Counted from the first letter of the stretch, positions 8,123 through 17,078 are shown. The stretch is 64,000 nucleotides of DNA from Pseudolactococcus raffinolactis NBRC 100932 (GCF_001591765.1 NZ_BCVN01000002.1:1-64000); one strand, 5' to 3'. The notes: generated by a model not told the origin, from the letters alone. Numbers and translations: made by a program.

Positions 8123-9244
8123 TTATCCAATTGTTAACTTGGCGTCCAATAGCTCGGTTGCTTTAATTTCAGCAACATTATGCGTGCCTGCAAGTTGCAT
8201 GGTAATCATGAGCTCTTTTTTGAAATGATTAAAGACATCGGTCACGCCTTGGCTACCACCGAGGTTAAGACCCCAAAGCATGGGTCTGCCGATGCCGACA
8301 ACATCGGCACCAATTGCGAGTGCTTTGAAGATATGTTGACCGCGGCGAACACCTGAGTCAAAGACGATAGGTACACGTTTGTTGACGACTTTGGCGATAT
8401 CAGCCAAGACATCAAAACTAGCTGGGCCACCGTCTAATTGCCGGCCACCGTGGTTAGAAACCCAGATGCCATCAACGCCAGCCTCAATCAAAGGTTCACC
8501 GTCTTTTGATGACTGAACGCCCTTGACGAAAACAGGAAGTTTCGTATAGTCTTTGATGAAGGCGATATCTTTCAGGCTCAAGGCTTGTTTGGCCTTGGCA
8601 TAGATAGCAGCAATCCCTTCACCAGAACCTGTTTCGCCGTCGGAAGAGAGTTTAGACCATTCTTCTAGGTTGCGCATGACATTTGGGAAGGTGAAGTTAT
8701 TGACAATATCAGCTTCACGATAACCACAAAGTGTGGAATCAGCGGTTAAGATAATCGCTTTATAGCCACCTTTGACGGCTTTGTCGAGAATCCAGCGATT
8801 GAAGTTGTCGTCTTTACTCATGTAAAGTTGGAAAAACTTAGGAGATTCAGGAGCAATTTTTGCAACATCATCAACGGTTGCATTGCCATAAGTTGACAAA
8901 CTGAAAATGGTTCCAGCATCCGCAACCCCTTGTGCCGTATCGAGTTCAGCGTGTTCATGAACTAGCCCGTGTGCGGCAATCGGTACAGCAATAATCGGTG
9001 CTGAGAGTTTGAGTCCAAGAAATTCAGTTGTCAAATCAGGATTTTCGATGTCCTGCAGGACACGCGGGGCTATCAGCTTATGGTTGAAAGCAAGAGGGTT
9101 GGCTTTTAAAACCAACTCGTCTTCAGCAGCTCCTGATAGATAGCCGAAAGCGCCCTTTTCCATATTGGCTGCGACCTTGGTTTCAAGTGCTGGAATATCC
9201 AAGATGTCAATGTGGCGTTCTTGTGTTGAGGTAATGTAGCTCAT
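8123..9244 (-). CDS. lox: L-lactate oxidase (FMN-dependent alpha-hydroxy acid oxidase)
   Basis: A 373-residue member of the glycolate/lactate oxidase family, cytoplasmic, which oxidises L-lactate to pyruvate with oxygen and yields hydrogen peroxide. Family signatures: FGYLSGAAEDE near the N-terminus, APIIAVPIAAHGL, the FMN-contacting Lys in LPVFVKGV, the catalytic His and Arg in VSNHGGRQLDGGP, and FDSGVRRGQHIFKALAIGAD with the phosphate-binding GIGRP. Length fits lactate oxidases of lactic acid bacteria. AGGAG precedes the start. A promoter with TTGACT and TATACT lies at 9301-9330. Other alpha-hydroxy acid oxidases cannot be fully excluded from sequence alone. Confidence 0.88.
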   Translation of the reverse strand: MSYITSTQERHIDILDIPALETKVAANMEKGAFGYLSGAAEDELVLKANPLAFNHKLIAPRVLQDIENPDLTTEFLGLKLSAPIIAVPIAAHGLVHEHAELDTAQGVADAGTIFSLSTYGNATVDDVAKIAPESPKFFQLYMSKDDNFNRWILDKAVKGGYKAIILTADSTLCGYREADIVNNFTFPNVMRNLEEWSKLSSDGETGSGEGIAAIYAKAKQALSLKDIAFIKDYTKLPVFVKGVQSSKDGEPLIEAGVDGIWVSNHGGRQLDGGPASFDVLADIAKVVNKRVPIVFDSGVRRGQHIFKALAIGADVVGIGRPMLWGLNLGGSQGVTDVFNHFKKELMITMQLAGTHNVAEIKATELLDAKLTIG

Positions 9245-9300
9245 GATGTGCTCCTTTTTCTATGAAATAAGAAAAACGATAGGTAAAGACCGATGTGATG

Positions 9301-9330
9301 AGTATAGCTGAGACGTTTTTTATTAGTCAA
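9301..9330 (-). promoter_or_regulatory. Promoter of lactate oxidase
   Basis: On the minus strand TTGACT (9330-9325), 18-base spacer, TATACT (9306-9301). The predicted transcript carries a leader of about 50 bases with AGGAG before the ATG. Confidence 0.65.
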
Positions 9331-9509
9331 ACTTTGAGAGTATTTAGCCATAGAAGACTCATCAAAACTTTACAATTTTATTATGCGCTTATTTATCAAA
9401 TAATTCAAAAATTAACTCATTTTAGTTTTACTTTTTGGATCAAATAAATTATAATTAAAATGTAGGTTTTTACAAAAAAATTAGAATTTGTAATATTAGG
9501 AGACGTTAA

Positions 9510-11483
9510 ATGTCTAAGAAGAAGATTATCGTGATTGGTGCTGGCTTTGCCGGCGTTAAGGCGACAAAAACCCTATCGAAAAAACTGAAAAATGAAGCAG
9601 AAATCACCTTGATAGACAAACACAGCTATCAAACGATAATGACGCAGTTACATGAAGTTGCAGCTGGCCGTGTACCATTTGCCAATACCCAGTATGATTT
9701 GCAGAAGTTATTTGCTCATCGTAAGAATGTGCAAATCTTGACAGATGAAGTTAACGGTTTGGACAAGGTTGCTAAAAAAGTCACAACTAAAGCAAGTGGT
9801 GTCCTAGACTTTGACTATGTCATCGTTGCCATCGGTGGTGAACCAAATGACTTTGGCGTGCCGGGCGTAAAAGAAAACGCCTTCACGCTATGGTCAATGG
9901 AAGATGCACTTAAAATTAAACGTCATTTAGAAACAGTCGTTGAACAAGCAGCACTTGAGCATGATGATGCTAAACGTAAGGCTTTACTTAATTTTGTCAT
10001 CGCAGGTTCAGGCTTTACTGGGATCGAAATGGTTGGTGAGTTAATCGACTGGCGCCAAGTCGTTGCACGTGACTACAAGCTTGATGAATCAGAAATCACG
10101 CTTAATGTCGTTGAAATGATGCCAACGATTCTCAACACTTTAGATCGTTCTGATGCCGATAAAGTGGTCAAATATCTCGACAAGAAAAACGTAAACCTCC
10201 TCTTAAATCACGCGATTACAGAAGTCGCACCTGATCACATCAAAATCAAAGATGGCGCTGATATTCCAACCCATACCTTGATTTGGACAACTGGTGTACA
10301 AGGCAATACCCAAGCCGCAGCTTATGGTCTTTCCGAAAGTGAACGCGGTCATCGTTTGACAGCCAACGCCTATATGGAAGCACAAGGCTTTGAAGGTCAA
10401 GGAATTTATGTCGCTGGTGACGTGTCAGGTTTCATCGAAGAGACAACAGGTCGCCCAACACCACAAATCGTTGAAGCTGCTGAACAAACAGCGCATACAG
10501 CCTCTGAAAATATCATCGCAGATATCAAGGGCGGGGAAAAGCACAAGTTTGTTGGTAAATATCAAGGTACTATGGTATCAGTGGGCTCTAAGTGGGGTGT
10601 CGCATCCCTCATGGGCAAATTCCATTTGTCAGGTTTCTTTGCCATGGCAGTTAAACACTTGATCAATATCTTGTATATTTTTCAAATTGGCAGCCTCTGG
10701 TATTTCTTTACTTACCTAAAAAATGAATTCTTCCACACACCAAATGAACGTAACATTTTCCGTGGACACACCTCTCGTTTAGGTAACGTTCTCTGGTCAG
10801 TACCCTTACGTATTTTCTATGGTTTGGTATGGTTGGTAGAAGCTTCTGCCAAAGTGGTCGGCGATGGCAAACTCTTGAATCCGACAACTTGGTTTGGTAA
10901 AGGTTCATGGTTTACTAACGATCTCCACTTTCCATTTGCATGGCTCAAAGAAACTGCGGCAACTGCCGCCGATGCCGCCGCTGGTGCCTCAACTGGTGCA
11001 GCTGAAACTGCTACAAAAGCATCTGATGCCACAGCAGCAGCCAGTGGTGCAGCAACATCCGGTGCAGCTGAAGCAACAAAATCTGCCGCTGAATTCGGTC
11101 TTTCATACTCTTATGGTCATGAACCAATGGCAGTCCTCGACAAAATACCTAGCTGGTTAGAACCTGTCTTCAAGTTTATGATTCCAAACAAAGAAGTGGC
11201 CCTTTTCATGCAGAAATTCATGTCAATCGTCGAAGTAGCCCTAGCGCTTGCTTTGATCGTTGGTGCCTTCACTTGGATCGCAGCAGCCGCAACAGCAGCC
11301 TTAACCGTCATGTTCTCCCTTTCAGGTATGTTCTACTGGGTTAACATCTGGTTCATCTTTGCCGCTATCGCCCTCATGAATGGTTCAGGTCGATCGTTTG
11401 GTTTAGATAAATGGATCCAACCATGGATACAAAAACACTTCTTTAATTGGTGGTATGGCAAGTCTAAGTCACTCTATAAATAA
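9510..11483 (+). CDS. ndh: Type II NADH dehydrogenase with C-terminal membrane extension
   Basis: A 657-residue protein. Residues 1-430 are a type II NADH:quinone oxidoreductase: FAD-binding GAGFAGVKAT, second nucleotide-binding motif IAGSGFTGIEMVGE, WTTGVQGN and the FAD-binding YVAGDVSGF, followed by membrane-associating helices. Residues about 480-528 form a low-complexity Ala/Thr/Ser-rich linker (ETAATAADAAAGAS...), after which comes a further hydrophobic part with several helices (VALALALIVGAFTWIA) resembling DoxX-like membrane modules. Typical NDH-2 proteins are 390-490 residues, so the C-terminal third is an extension. Expected role: feeding electrons from NADH to menaquinone. TAGGAGA precedes the start. 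Confidence 0.85.
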   Translation: MSKKKIIVIGAGFAGVKATKTLSKKLKNEAEITLIDKHSYQTIMTQLHEVAAGRVPFANTQYDLQKLFAHRKNVQILTDEVNGLDKVAKKVTTKASGVLDFDYVIVAIGGEPNDFGVPGVKENAFTLWSMEDALKIKRHLETVVEQAALEHDDAKRKALLNFVIAGSGFTGIEMVGELIDWRQVVARDYKLDESEITLNVVEMMPTILNTLDRSDADKVVKYLDKKNVNLLLNHAITEVAPDHIKIKDGADIPTHTLIWTTGVQGNTQAAAYGLSESERGHRLTANAYMEAQGFEGQGIYVAGDVSGFIEETTGRPTPQIVEAAEQTAHTASENIIADIKGGEKHKFVGKYQGTMVSVGSKWGVASLMGKFHLSGFFAMAVKHLINILYIFQIGSLWYFFTYLKNEFFHTPNERNIFRGHTSRLGNVLWSVPLRIFYGLVWLVEASAKVVGDGKLLNPTTWFGKGSWFTNDLHFPFAWLKETAATAADAAAGASTGAAETATKASDATAAASGAATSGAAEATKSAAEFGLSYSYGHEPMAVLDKIPSWLEPVFKFMIPNKEVALFMQKFMSIVEVALALALIVGAFTWIAAAATAALTVMFSLSGMFYWVNIWFIFAAIALMNGSGRSFGLDKWIQPWIQKHFFNWWYGKSKSLYK

Positions 11484-11671
11484 GATGGACGTTTTCAATC
11501 TATCAAAAATGATATAAAAGATTTCGAGATAATTTTAATCGATTCAAGGAAAATAAGCGCAATCGTATCAGTATGCAAACCAATATATTTGACGAAGAGC
11601 GGGCTGAAACTAGTCGTAATCTTTTGTATTTTGATACTTGAGCACGTATTATCTATAAATCAACCAGAATC

Positions 11672-11693
11672 AAACGTCTTCGGGCGTTTTTTT
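11672..11693 (+). terminator. UUCG-loop terminator after ndh
   Basis: AAACGTC (11672-11678) and GGCGTTT (11683-11689) close a TTCG tetraloop followed by a T run. It abuts the -10 of the next gene. The stretch 11484-11671 holds no gene that I can support. Confidence 0.85.
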
Positions 11694-11695
11694 GG

Positions 11696-11701
11696 TATAA
11701 T
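11696..11701 (+). promoter_or_regulatory. -10 box of thiamine pyrophosphokinase (leaderless type)
   Basis: TATAAT ends seven bases before ATG 11709, immediately after the ndh terminator. Confidence 0.6.
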
Positions 11702-11708
11702 GAGACTT

Positions 11709-12365
11709 ATGAAAATAGTCATTCTAGCAGGTGGGCCTGCAACAGCTTTCGATACTTTAATCAAGGCGCATACAGATAATACGAATACTTTTTTTATCGG
11801 TGTCGATCGTGGCGCCTTTCGCTTGATGCAGGCTGGTTTTCCAGTCCATCTTGCGATTGGGGATTTTGATAGTTTGAATCCGGAAGAGTATGCGGCAGTT
11901 CGTGCCTATGCAGACCAAATTGAGCAATCACCTGCTGAAAAAGATGACACAGATTTAGAACTTGCGGTTTTGACTGCCATAGAACAGTTTCCAGATGCTA
12001 GTGAAATTTTGATTTTAGGCGGACTGGGTGGTCGTTTTGACCATGAAATTCAGATTTTTTATCTGGTCTTACAGGCTAGATTTTCTGGACTATTATCTAA
12101 AATTACCCTGCTAGATACGCAGAACATCATCAGATTTGTCGGGGCTGGGCGTCATGTTTTAACGAAGATGCCTGAGATGACTTATTTGGCCTTTGCCAGT
12201 CTGACGCCCGTCTTAGGGTTTTCGATAAAGGAAGCCAAGTACGAATTGGCAAAGACAGATTATCCGACAAACTTTTCGCTTTCTTCAAATGAATTTGTTG
12301 GTGATAAGTCTGTGACCATTGAGCTTGAGTCAGGCATTGTTGCAGTGATTCAAGCTAGGGACTAA
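11709..12365 (+). CDS. thiN: Thiamine pyrophosphokinase
   Basis: A 218-residue cytoplasmic enzyme that transfers pyrophosphate from ATP to thiamine, giving thiamine diphosphate. Family motifs are clear: FIGVDRGAFRLMQAG, AIGDFDSL, SPAEKDDTDLELA and the GGLGGRFDHE block, with a C-terminal beta domain (about 150-218). The longer in-frame readings at 11589 and 11700 would lie before or inside the promoter, so I choose ATG 11709, seven bases after TATAAT; this makes the mRNA leaderless. In streptococci and lactococci this gene usually follows rpe/rsgA; here it stands alone. Confidence 0.9.
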   Translation: MKIVILAGGPATAFDTLIKAHTDNTNTFFIGVDRGAFRLMQAGFPVHLAIGDFDSLNPEEYAAVRAYADQIEQSPAEKDDTDLELAVLTAIEQFPDASEILILGGLGGRFDHEIQIFYLVLQARFSGLLSKITLLDTQNIIRFVGAGRHVLTKMPEMTYLAFASLTPVLGFSIKEAKYELAKTDYPTNFSLSSNEFVGDKSVTIELESGIVAVIQARD

Positions 12366-12404
12366 GTTAATGGGGATAAACAGTTAAACTAGAGAGTGTT
12401 TGAC

Positions 12405-12433
12405 TTGACAATTTTCGTTTACAATTGTAAACT
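12405..12433 (+). promoter_or_regulatory. cop operon promoter with CopY operator (cop box)
   Basis: TTGACA (12405-12410) and TAAACT (12428-12433), spacer 17. The 16-base inverted repeat GTTTACAATTGTAAAC (12417-12432) contains the cop box core TACAATTGTA (consensus TACAnnTGTA) and covers the -10 region, as expected for a copper-released repressor. Only this one box was found. Confidence 0.9.
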
Positions 12434-12451
12434 ATGAATAGAGGTGATAAT

Positions 12452-12916
12452 ATGAAAATGAATATATCAGACTCAGAGATGATCGTGATGCGAGCGATTT
12501 GGACTTTGGAGCAAGCATCCGTTGACCAAATTGCCTGTCAAATCGCGGCATCTAATGATTGGTCTGTGGCAACTATAAAGACCCTTTTAGGGCGTTTAGT
12601 AAAAAAAGAAATGCTGACAACGACAAAATCGGGACGGAAATTTATCTACACCCCGACCATGTCAGAATGTCAGGCAGTCGGCTTGATGGGGCAAGAATTA
12701 TTGGATAAGGTTTGCGCTCAAAAGCACGTCAATGTCTTGGTAAATTTAATCGATGATGCCATGTTGACAGCTGAAAATCTGCAATTGATCTCAGAAGCTT
12801 TAGCTGCTAAGACACCGGCTTGTCATGTTAATTGTGACTGTTTAGAAAAATTCAGTGCGTGCACTTGTGATCATGATCATGCAACTGAGGATATGGAAAT
12901 AATGGAGACTGTATGA
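12452..12916 (+). CDS. copY: Copper-responsive repressor CopY
   Basis: A 154-residue BlaI/CopY-family winged-helix repressor. The N-terminal domain (about 1-75) contains the recognition helix region SVATIKTLLGRLVKKEML. The C-terminus has the metal site with two CxC pairs: CDCLEKFSACTC, which binds zinc in the DNA-bound state and copper on release in characterised CopY proteins. Start at ATG 12452, directly after GAGGTGATAAT; the upstream ATG 12434 lacks a ribosome site. First gene of copYZA and controlled by the cop box it overlaps. A His/Asp-rich CDHDHATED tail follows the second CxC. Confidence 0.95.
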   Translation: MKMNISDSEMIVMRAIWTLEQASVDQIACQIAASNDWSVATIKTLLGRLVKKEMLTTTKSGRKFIYTPTMSECQAVGLMGQELLDKVCAQKHVNVLVNLIDDAMLTAENLQLISEALAAKTPACHVNCDCLEKFSACTCDHDHATEDMEIMETV

Positions 12917-13116
12917 TGGATAAAACACATTTAGAAATTGAAGGCATGACTTGTCAACACTGTGTGTCACACGTGACAGAAGCACTTGAAGGTGTTGCTG
13001 GTGTTGCCTCTGCAAAAGTTAACCTTAAAAAAGGTGAGGCAGTCGTGAAATCAGAAGACGCATCGCTTGAACAGTTAAGCGCAGCAGTTGCTGCAGCTGG
13101 CTACAAAGTGGTCTAG
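12913..13116 (+). CDS. copZ: Copper chaperone CopZ
   Basis: A 67-residue heavy-metal-associated (HMA) domain, ferredoxin-like fold, with the copper-binding motif GMTCQHC at about residues 11-17. It delivers Cu(I) to CopY and the ATPase. Its start overlaps the copY stop (ATGA); a second ATG at 12916 is also possible. A strong terminator-like hairpin lies immediately after the gene, before copA. Confidence 0.93.
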   Translation: MMDKTHLEIEGMTCQHCVSHVTEALEGVAGVASAKVNLKKGEAVVKSEDASLEQLSAAVAAAGYKVV

Positions 13117-13132
13117 TCTAGTATCGTGATTA

Positions 13133-13166
13133 AGCGGTGGCTCTAATATAGGCCACTGCTTTTTTA
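13133..13166 (+). terminator. Intra-operon terminator between copZ and copA
   Basis: AGCGGTGGC (13133-13141) pairs with GCCACTGCT (13152-13160), nine pairs including one G-T, followed by six T. No separate promoter or cop box is evident before copA, so copA should depend on partial read-through. Confidence 0.85.
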
Positions 13167-13188
13167 AAAAATAGGAAAGACTTTTGAT

Positions 13189-15291
13189 ATGAAAACACAA
13201 TCTTTTGTCATTACAGGCATGACCTGTGCCAACTGTGTCATGAGGGTTGATAAAGCGCTGAATGCCTCGGATCAAATTTTAGAAGCCAGTGTCAACTTGG
13301 CCACAGAAAAAGCTAAAGTCGTCATGCAAGATGACTGTGATGTTGAAACCGTTATTGCGGCCGTCCGTCAAGCAGGCTATGGCGCGATCGTCGATGACAA
13401 GGCCCATCGTGAGAAAATACGGCTAGCTAAACAACGTGCTGAGAAAAACCTTTTCTGGTCCTTTGTCCTATCTGCGATTTTAACCTTACCCATGTTACTG
13501 GGGATGTTTGCAGGGACGCTACATGTGCACAGCTTGATGATTTTTCACAACCCCAGGATCCAGTTTCTCCTTGCGACACCTGTTCAGTTTGTATTTGGGG
13601 CGCGATTTTATAAAGGTGCCTACATGGCCTTGAAAAATAAGTCAGCCAATATGGATGTGCTTGTCGCACTCGGCACAAGCGTTGCCTATGTCTCAAGTCT
13701 CGTTTTTGGTTTGTTCATGGGCAATATGTCAGCAGTCAATTTTGAATCTGCTGCGGTGATTATCACACTGGTCCTGCTTGGTAAAAATTTAGAAAATCGT
13801 GCCAAAAAAAATACGTCTGCAGCGATTTATAGCCTGCAAAAGAAACAGGCTAAAACGGTTCATCTCTTAAAAGATGACCAGGAAATTGATACACCAGTTG
13901 ATACGATTGCTGAAAATCAAGTCATTCTCGTTAAACCAGGTGAGCGTGTGCCACTAGACTTAGAAATCCTAACAGGACGTGCAAGTTTTGATGAATCTTC
14001 ACTGACTGGTGAAGCGATTCCCGTAACGAAAACAGTGCGTCAAACAGTCATGGAAGGTGCAGTCAACTTGGATGGTGTTATCACAGCACGTGTCATCCAT
14101 ACGTTGGATGATTCTGCCATTTCACAAATGATGGCAGCTATGGCAGAAGCACAGGCCACCAAGCCAGAAATTCAGAAAACGGCAGACCGGATTTCAGCCA
14201 TTTTTGTCCCCGTCGTATTAGGCATCGCCTTGATAACCTTCCTTCTGACAGCCATCTTCACTAAAGATATCAGTCAAGCGCTCTTACATGCGACCAGTGT
14301 GCTCGTCATTTCTTGTCCATGTGCCCTAGGTTTAGCGACACCCACGGCCGTCATGGTGGCAACAGGTCTGGGCGCTAGAAACGGTATTTTGATTAAAGAT
14401 GCCAACGCACTTGAACATAGCAAACATATCTCGACAGTTATTTTTGATAAGACTGGCACGATTACGACAGGTCACTTTCAGTTGGCCAATTGGTCAGGTT
14501 CTGACGCTGACTTTCAAATTCTGGCAAGCCTAGAAAGTTACTCTAACCACCCCTTGGCACAAGCCTTGAAAGGGATTGATATACTGCCTGTCTCAAATTT
14601 TCAAGAATTGGCTGGGCGAGGTCTAACAGGGATGATTCAAGATCAAACTTATTTTGCAGGAAATGCGCAGTTGATGGCTGAACAAGGCATAGCGGTTGAA
14701 GCATCTTCAGACACTAGCATCTATCTAGCTACTGCGACTAATCTACTTGGCATTGCGACCTTCTCTTCTGAGATCAAAGCAGACGCTGTACAAACGCTAG
14801 CTGACCTTTCCCAAATGGGCATCAAAACGATTATGCTGACGGGAGATAATGAAACGGCCGCCGCTAAGATCAATGCGTTAGTTAAGGCAGATACTGTGAT
14901 TGCGCAAGCTAACCCAGTGAAAAAAGCGCAAGTCGTTAGTAATACCCCTGATGCTATGATGGTTGGGGATGGCATCAACGATTCTGTCGCTTTATCTAGC
15001 GCTTTGGTTGGTGTGGCCATGGGATCAGGTAGTGATATCGCCATGCAGTCGGGAGATGTGGTCATCACGTCTGAAAATTCGCTGTCGAAAATTATCAGTT
15101 TGATTCGCTTATCTCAAAAAACGGTCAGAAAGATTCATCAAAATTATTTCTGGGCCTTTATCTACAATCTTGTGGGGATTCCGCTTGCGGCATTTGGGTT
15201 ACTCAATCCTATGTTTGCAGCCTTAGCTATGAGCTTATCAAGTGTCAGCGTGATTATTAGTTCGCTCTTACTGAATACGAAGAAAATCTGA
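13189..15291 (+). CDS. copA: Copper-translocating P1B-type ATPase
   Basis: A 700-residue membrane pump. An N-terminal HMA domain with GMTCANC (about residues 8-14) is followed by membrane helices, the actuator motif TGEAIP, the intramembrane CPC in ISCPCALGLATPTA, the phosphorylation site FDKTGTITTG, the nucleotide-binding HP motif NHPLAQAL, MLTGDNE and the hinge VGDGINDS. These assign it to P1B-1 (Cu+) ATPases. It is the third gene of copYZA and most probably exports copper. A terminator stands between it and copZ. It ends with its own terminator. Confidence 0.95.
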   Translation: MKTQSFVITGMTCANCVMRVDKALNASDQILEASVNLATEKAKVVMQDDCDVETVIAAVRQAGYGAIVDDKAHREKIRLAKQRAEKNLFWSFVLSAILTLPMLLGMFAGTLHVHSLMIFHNPRIQFLLATPVQFVFGARFYKGAYMALKNKSANMDVLVALGTSVAYVSSLVFGLFMGNMSAVNFESAAVIITLVLLGKNLENRAKKNTSAAIYSLQKKQAKTVHLLKDDQEIDTPVDTIAENQVILVKPGERVPLDLEILTGRASFDESSLTGEAIPVTKTVRQTVMEGAVNLDGVITARVIHTLDDSAISQMMAAMAEAQATKPEIQKTADRISAIFVPVVLGIALITFLLTAIFTKDISQALLHATSVLVISCPCALGLATPTAVMVATGLGARNGILIKDANALEHSKHISTVIFDKTGTITTGHFQLANWSGSDADFQILASLESYSNHPLAQALKGIDILPVSNFQELAGRGLTGMIQDQTYFAGNAQLMAEQGIAVEASSDTSIYLATATNLLGIATFSSEIKADAVQTLADLSQMGIKTIMLTGDNETAAAKINALVKADTVIAQANPVKKAQVVSNTPDAMMVGDGINDSVALSSALVGVAMGSGSDIAMQSGDVVITSENSLSKIISLIRLSQKTVRKIHQNYFWAFIYNLVGIPLAAFGLLNPMFAALAMSLSSVSVIISSLLLNTKKI

Positions 15292-15310
15292 CCGTGTGTC
15301 GGATTTTTTT
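15284..15310 (+). terminator. Terminator after copA
   Basis: AAATCTGAC (15284-15292) pairs with GTCGGATTT (15298-15306, one wobble), followed by a T run. Confidence 0.85.
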
Positions 15311-15413
15311 GGATAGACTTCTAGGTGGTCGTAAGTCTGTTGCAAAATGGTTAAGGAAATTTTGGTTGGTCTGGTCTTGGACTGCTGAGTGGGGTGTGAT
15401 ATAATAAAGCATA

Positions 15414-16655
15414 ATGAAAAAACAAAAACTAACTTTTGATAGCCGAATAGATTATGCTTTAATATTACCAGCGTTTTTACTAAATTTGATAGGTTTATTA
15501 GTTCTCTATGTTGCGACGAGTCATGATTATCCAAGTCGCCTAGCGAAAGTCATGACCCAACAGATTACTTGGGGCATTGCTGGCGTTATTGTGGCGCTTA
15601 TCGTTATGCATTTCGATGCCAAGATGCTTTGGAAATTTACACCGATTTTATATGGTCTGGGCATTGTGCTGATGATTTTGCCTTTGAAGTTTTATGATCC
15701 GTTAACTGTTGCATTGACAGGTGCTAAAAACTGGGTTTATCTGGGTGGCAGCAATCTTTTTCAACCCTCAGAATTCATGAAGATTTCCTATATCTTATTA
15801 ATGGCGCGGGTCGTTGTGAGCTTTCAAAACCGCCTGAAGAAGCGCTTATTAAAAGATGATATCTTGCTGATTTTGTTCATGTTTCTGGTGACGGTACCGG
15901 TGATGGTGCTTCTAGCTGCACAAAAAGACTTCGGGACAGCGCTCGTCTTTATGGCGATTTTTGCAGGGATCGTCGTTGTATCGGGCGTTTCTTGGCGACT
16001 AATTTTGCCTGTTGTGATCATTGTTGCGCTACTTGGAGGCGGAGTCATTTATCTGACGACATTTGATGCTGGACGTGAGTTCTTAAAATCTGCCGGTATG
16101 GATAACTACCAAATTCTAAGGATTGATGCTTGGCGAGATCCATTTGCCAATGCTCAAGGTTCTACTTATCAGCAAGCCCAAGGGTTACTTGCGATTGGAA
16201 CTGGTGGTTTGTTTGGTAAAGGCTTTAATGTTGCCAATATTAGCGTTCCTGTGCGTGAGTCTGATATGATTTTTACGGTAATTGGAGAAAACTTTGGTTT
16301 TCTAGGCTCAGCATTTGTTATCTTACTGTATTTTATTCTTATCTATCGGATGATTCGCGTGACGATTCGTGCCAATAATCAATTCTACATCTATGTCTCG
16401 ACTGGGATTACGATGATGATTCTCTTCCACGTTTTTGAAAATATCGGTGCCAATATCGGTGTCCTACCCCTAACCGGAATTCCGCTGCCCTTCATCTCTC
16501 AGGGCGGTAGCTCACTCATTGGAAACTTGATTGGGATAGGCTTGGTGCTATCAATGAAATATAATCAAGAACCAAATTTTCCGATAGAACATATCAAAAA
16601 ACGGTCAAGTAGTCCTAGGCATTATAGAACAGATAAACTGTCTCATAATAAATAA
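15414..16655 (+). CDS. rodA: SEDS-family peptidoglycan polymerase, RodA type
   Basis: A 413-residue integral membrane protein with about ten hydrophobic segments and SEDS-family signatures: GAKNWVYLGG, QPSEFMKISYILLMAR, AAQKDFGTALVFM (with the conserved Asp), AQGLLAIGTGGLFGKG and the C-terminal LPLTGIPLPFISQGGSS. SEDS proteins polymerise lipid II glycan strands together with a class B penicillin-binding protein. RodA is preferred over FtsW because of overall length and context, but the two are close. The ATG is eight bases after an extended -10 (TGATATAAT, 15397-15405), so the transcript is nearly leaderless. The C-terminus is basic (HIKKRSSSPRHYR). Confidence 0.85.
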   Translation: MKKQKLTFDSRIDYALILPAFLLNLIGLLVLYVATSHDYPSRLAKVMTQQITWGIAGVIVALIVMHFDAKMLWKFTPILYGLGIVLMILPLKFYDPLTVALTGAKNWVYLGGSNLFQPSEFMKISYILLMARVVVSFQNRLKKRLLKDDILLILFMFLVTVPVMVLLAAQKDFGTALVFMAIFAGIVVVSGVSWRLILPVVIIVALLGGGVIYLTTFDAGREFLKSAGMDNYQILRIDAWRDPFANAQGSTYQQAQGLLAIGTGGLFGKGFNVANISVPVRESDMIFTVIGENFGFLGSAFVILLYFILIYRMIRVTIRANNQFYIYVSTGITMMILFHVFENIGANIGVLPLTGIPLPFISQGGSSLIGNLIGIGLVLSMKYNQEPNFPIEHIKKRSSSPRHYRTDKLSHNK

Positions 16656-16661
16656 AACTAT

Positions 16662-16688
16662 ATACTACTTTTCAAAGTAGTATTTTTG
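16662..16688 (+). terminator. Terminator after rodA
   Basis: ATACTACTTT (16662-16671) and AAAGTAGTAT (16674-16683) form a perfect stem with a 2-base gap, followed by TTTT. Confidence 0.85.
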
Positions 16689-16691
16689 GTA

Positions 16692-16728
16692 TATAATAAG
16701 ATTATCAAATAAAAGAAAGCGTTTGCAA
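16692..16728 (+). promoter_or_regulatory. Promoter and cre-like site of the PTS IIB gene
   Basis: TATAAT at 16692-16697; just downstream, AAGAAAGCGTTTGCAA (16713-16728) matches the CcpA cre consensus except for one position. A cre a few bases after the transcription start normally mediates carbon catabolite repression. Confidence 0.6.
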
Positions 16729-16751
16729 TTATAAAAAGATTGTAAACGGAT

Positions 16752-17066
16752 ATGGTACTCACAATGACAACTACAGTAAAATTATTCTGTTCAGCAGGCA
16801 TGTCAACTTCACTTTTTGCACAAAAAATGCAGCAAGAAGCTGAAAAACGTGGTCTTGACTTTGACGTTAAAGCATACGGACTTGCAGAAGTTGATTCAGA
16901 AGGGCCTAAAGCAGACGTTATCATGATTGGCCCACAAGCACGTTACATGGTTGACGAAGTGACTAAAAAATTCCCTGAAACACCTGTTAAAGACATCCCA
17001 ATGCAAATGTATGGTTTGATGCAAGGTGACAAAGGTCTTGATCTTGCCATCGAACTTAAAGGATAA
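16752..17066 (+). CDS. Orphan PTS IIB component, lactose/cellobiose family
   Basis: A phosphotransferase IIB domain of 104 residues (100 if it begins at ATG 16764). The phosphocysteine P-loop KLFCSAGMSTSLFAQKM is near the N-terminus, and VIMIGPQARYM is the second conserved block, placing it in the IIB-Lac/Cel (CelA/PtcB-like) family. IIB passes phosphate from IIA to the sugar bound by IIC. No IIA or IIC gene is adjacent, so it must work with components encoded elsewhere. Neither possible start has a strong ribosome site. A cre-like site sits in the leader, suggesting repression by CcpA on preferred sugars. Confidence 0.88.
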   Translation: MVLTMTTTVKLFCSAGMSTSLFAQKMQQEAEKRGLDFDVKAYGLAEVDSEGPKADVIMIGPQARYMVDEVTKKFPETPVKDIPMQMYGLMQGDKGLDLAIELKG

Positions 17067-17078
17067 AAAATTTAAGAA

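Noticed and set aside
10817..11160. Reading frames on both strands in the Ala-rich part of ndh
   Set aside because: They are by-products of the repetitive GCA/GCC/ACA codons in the linker.
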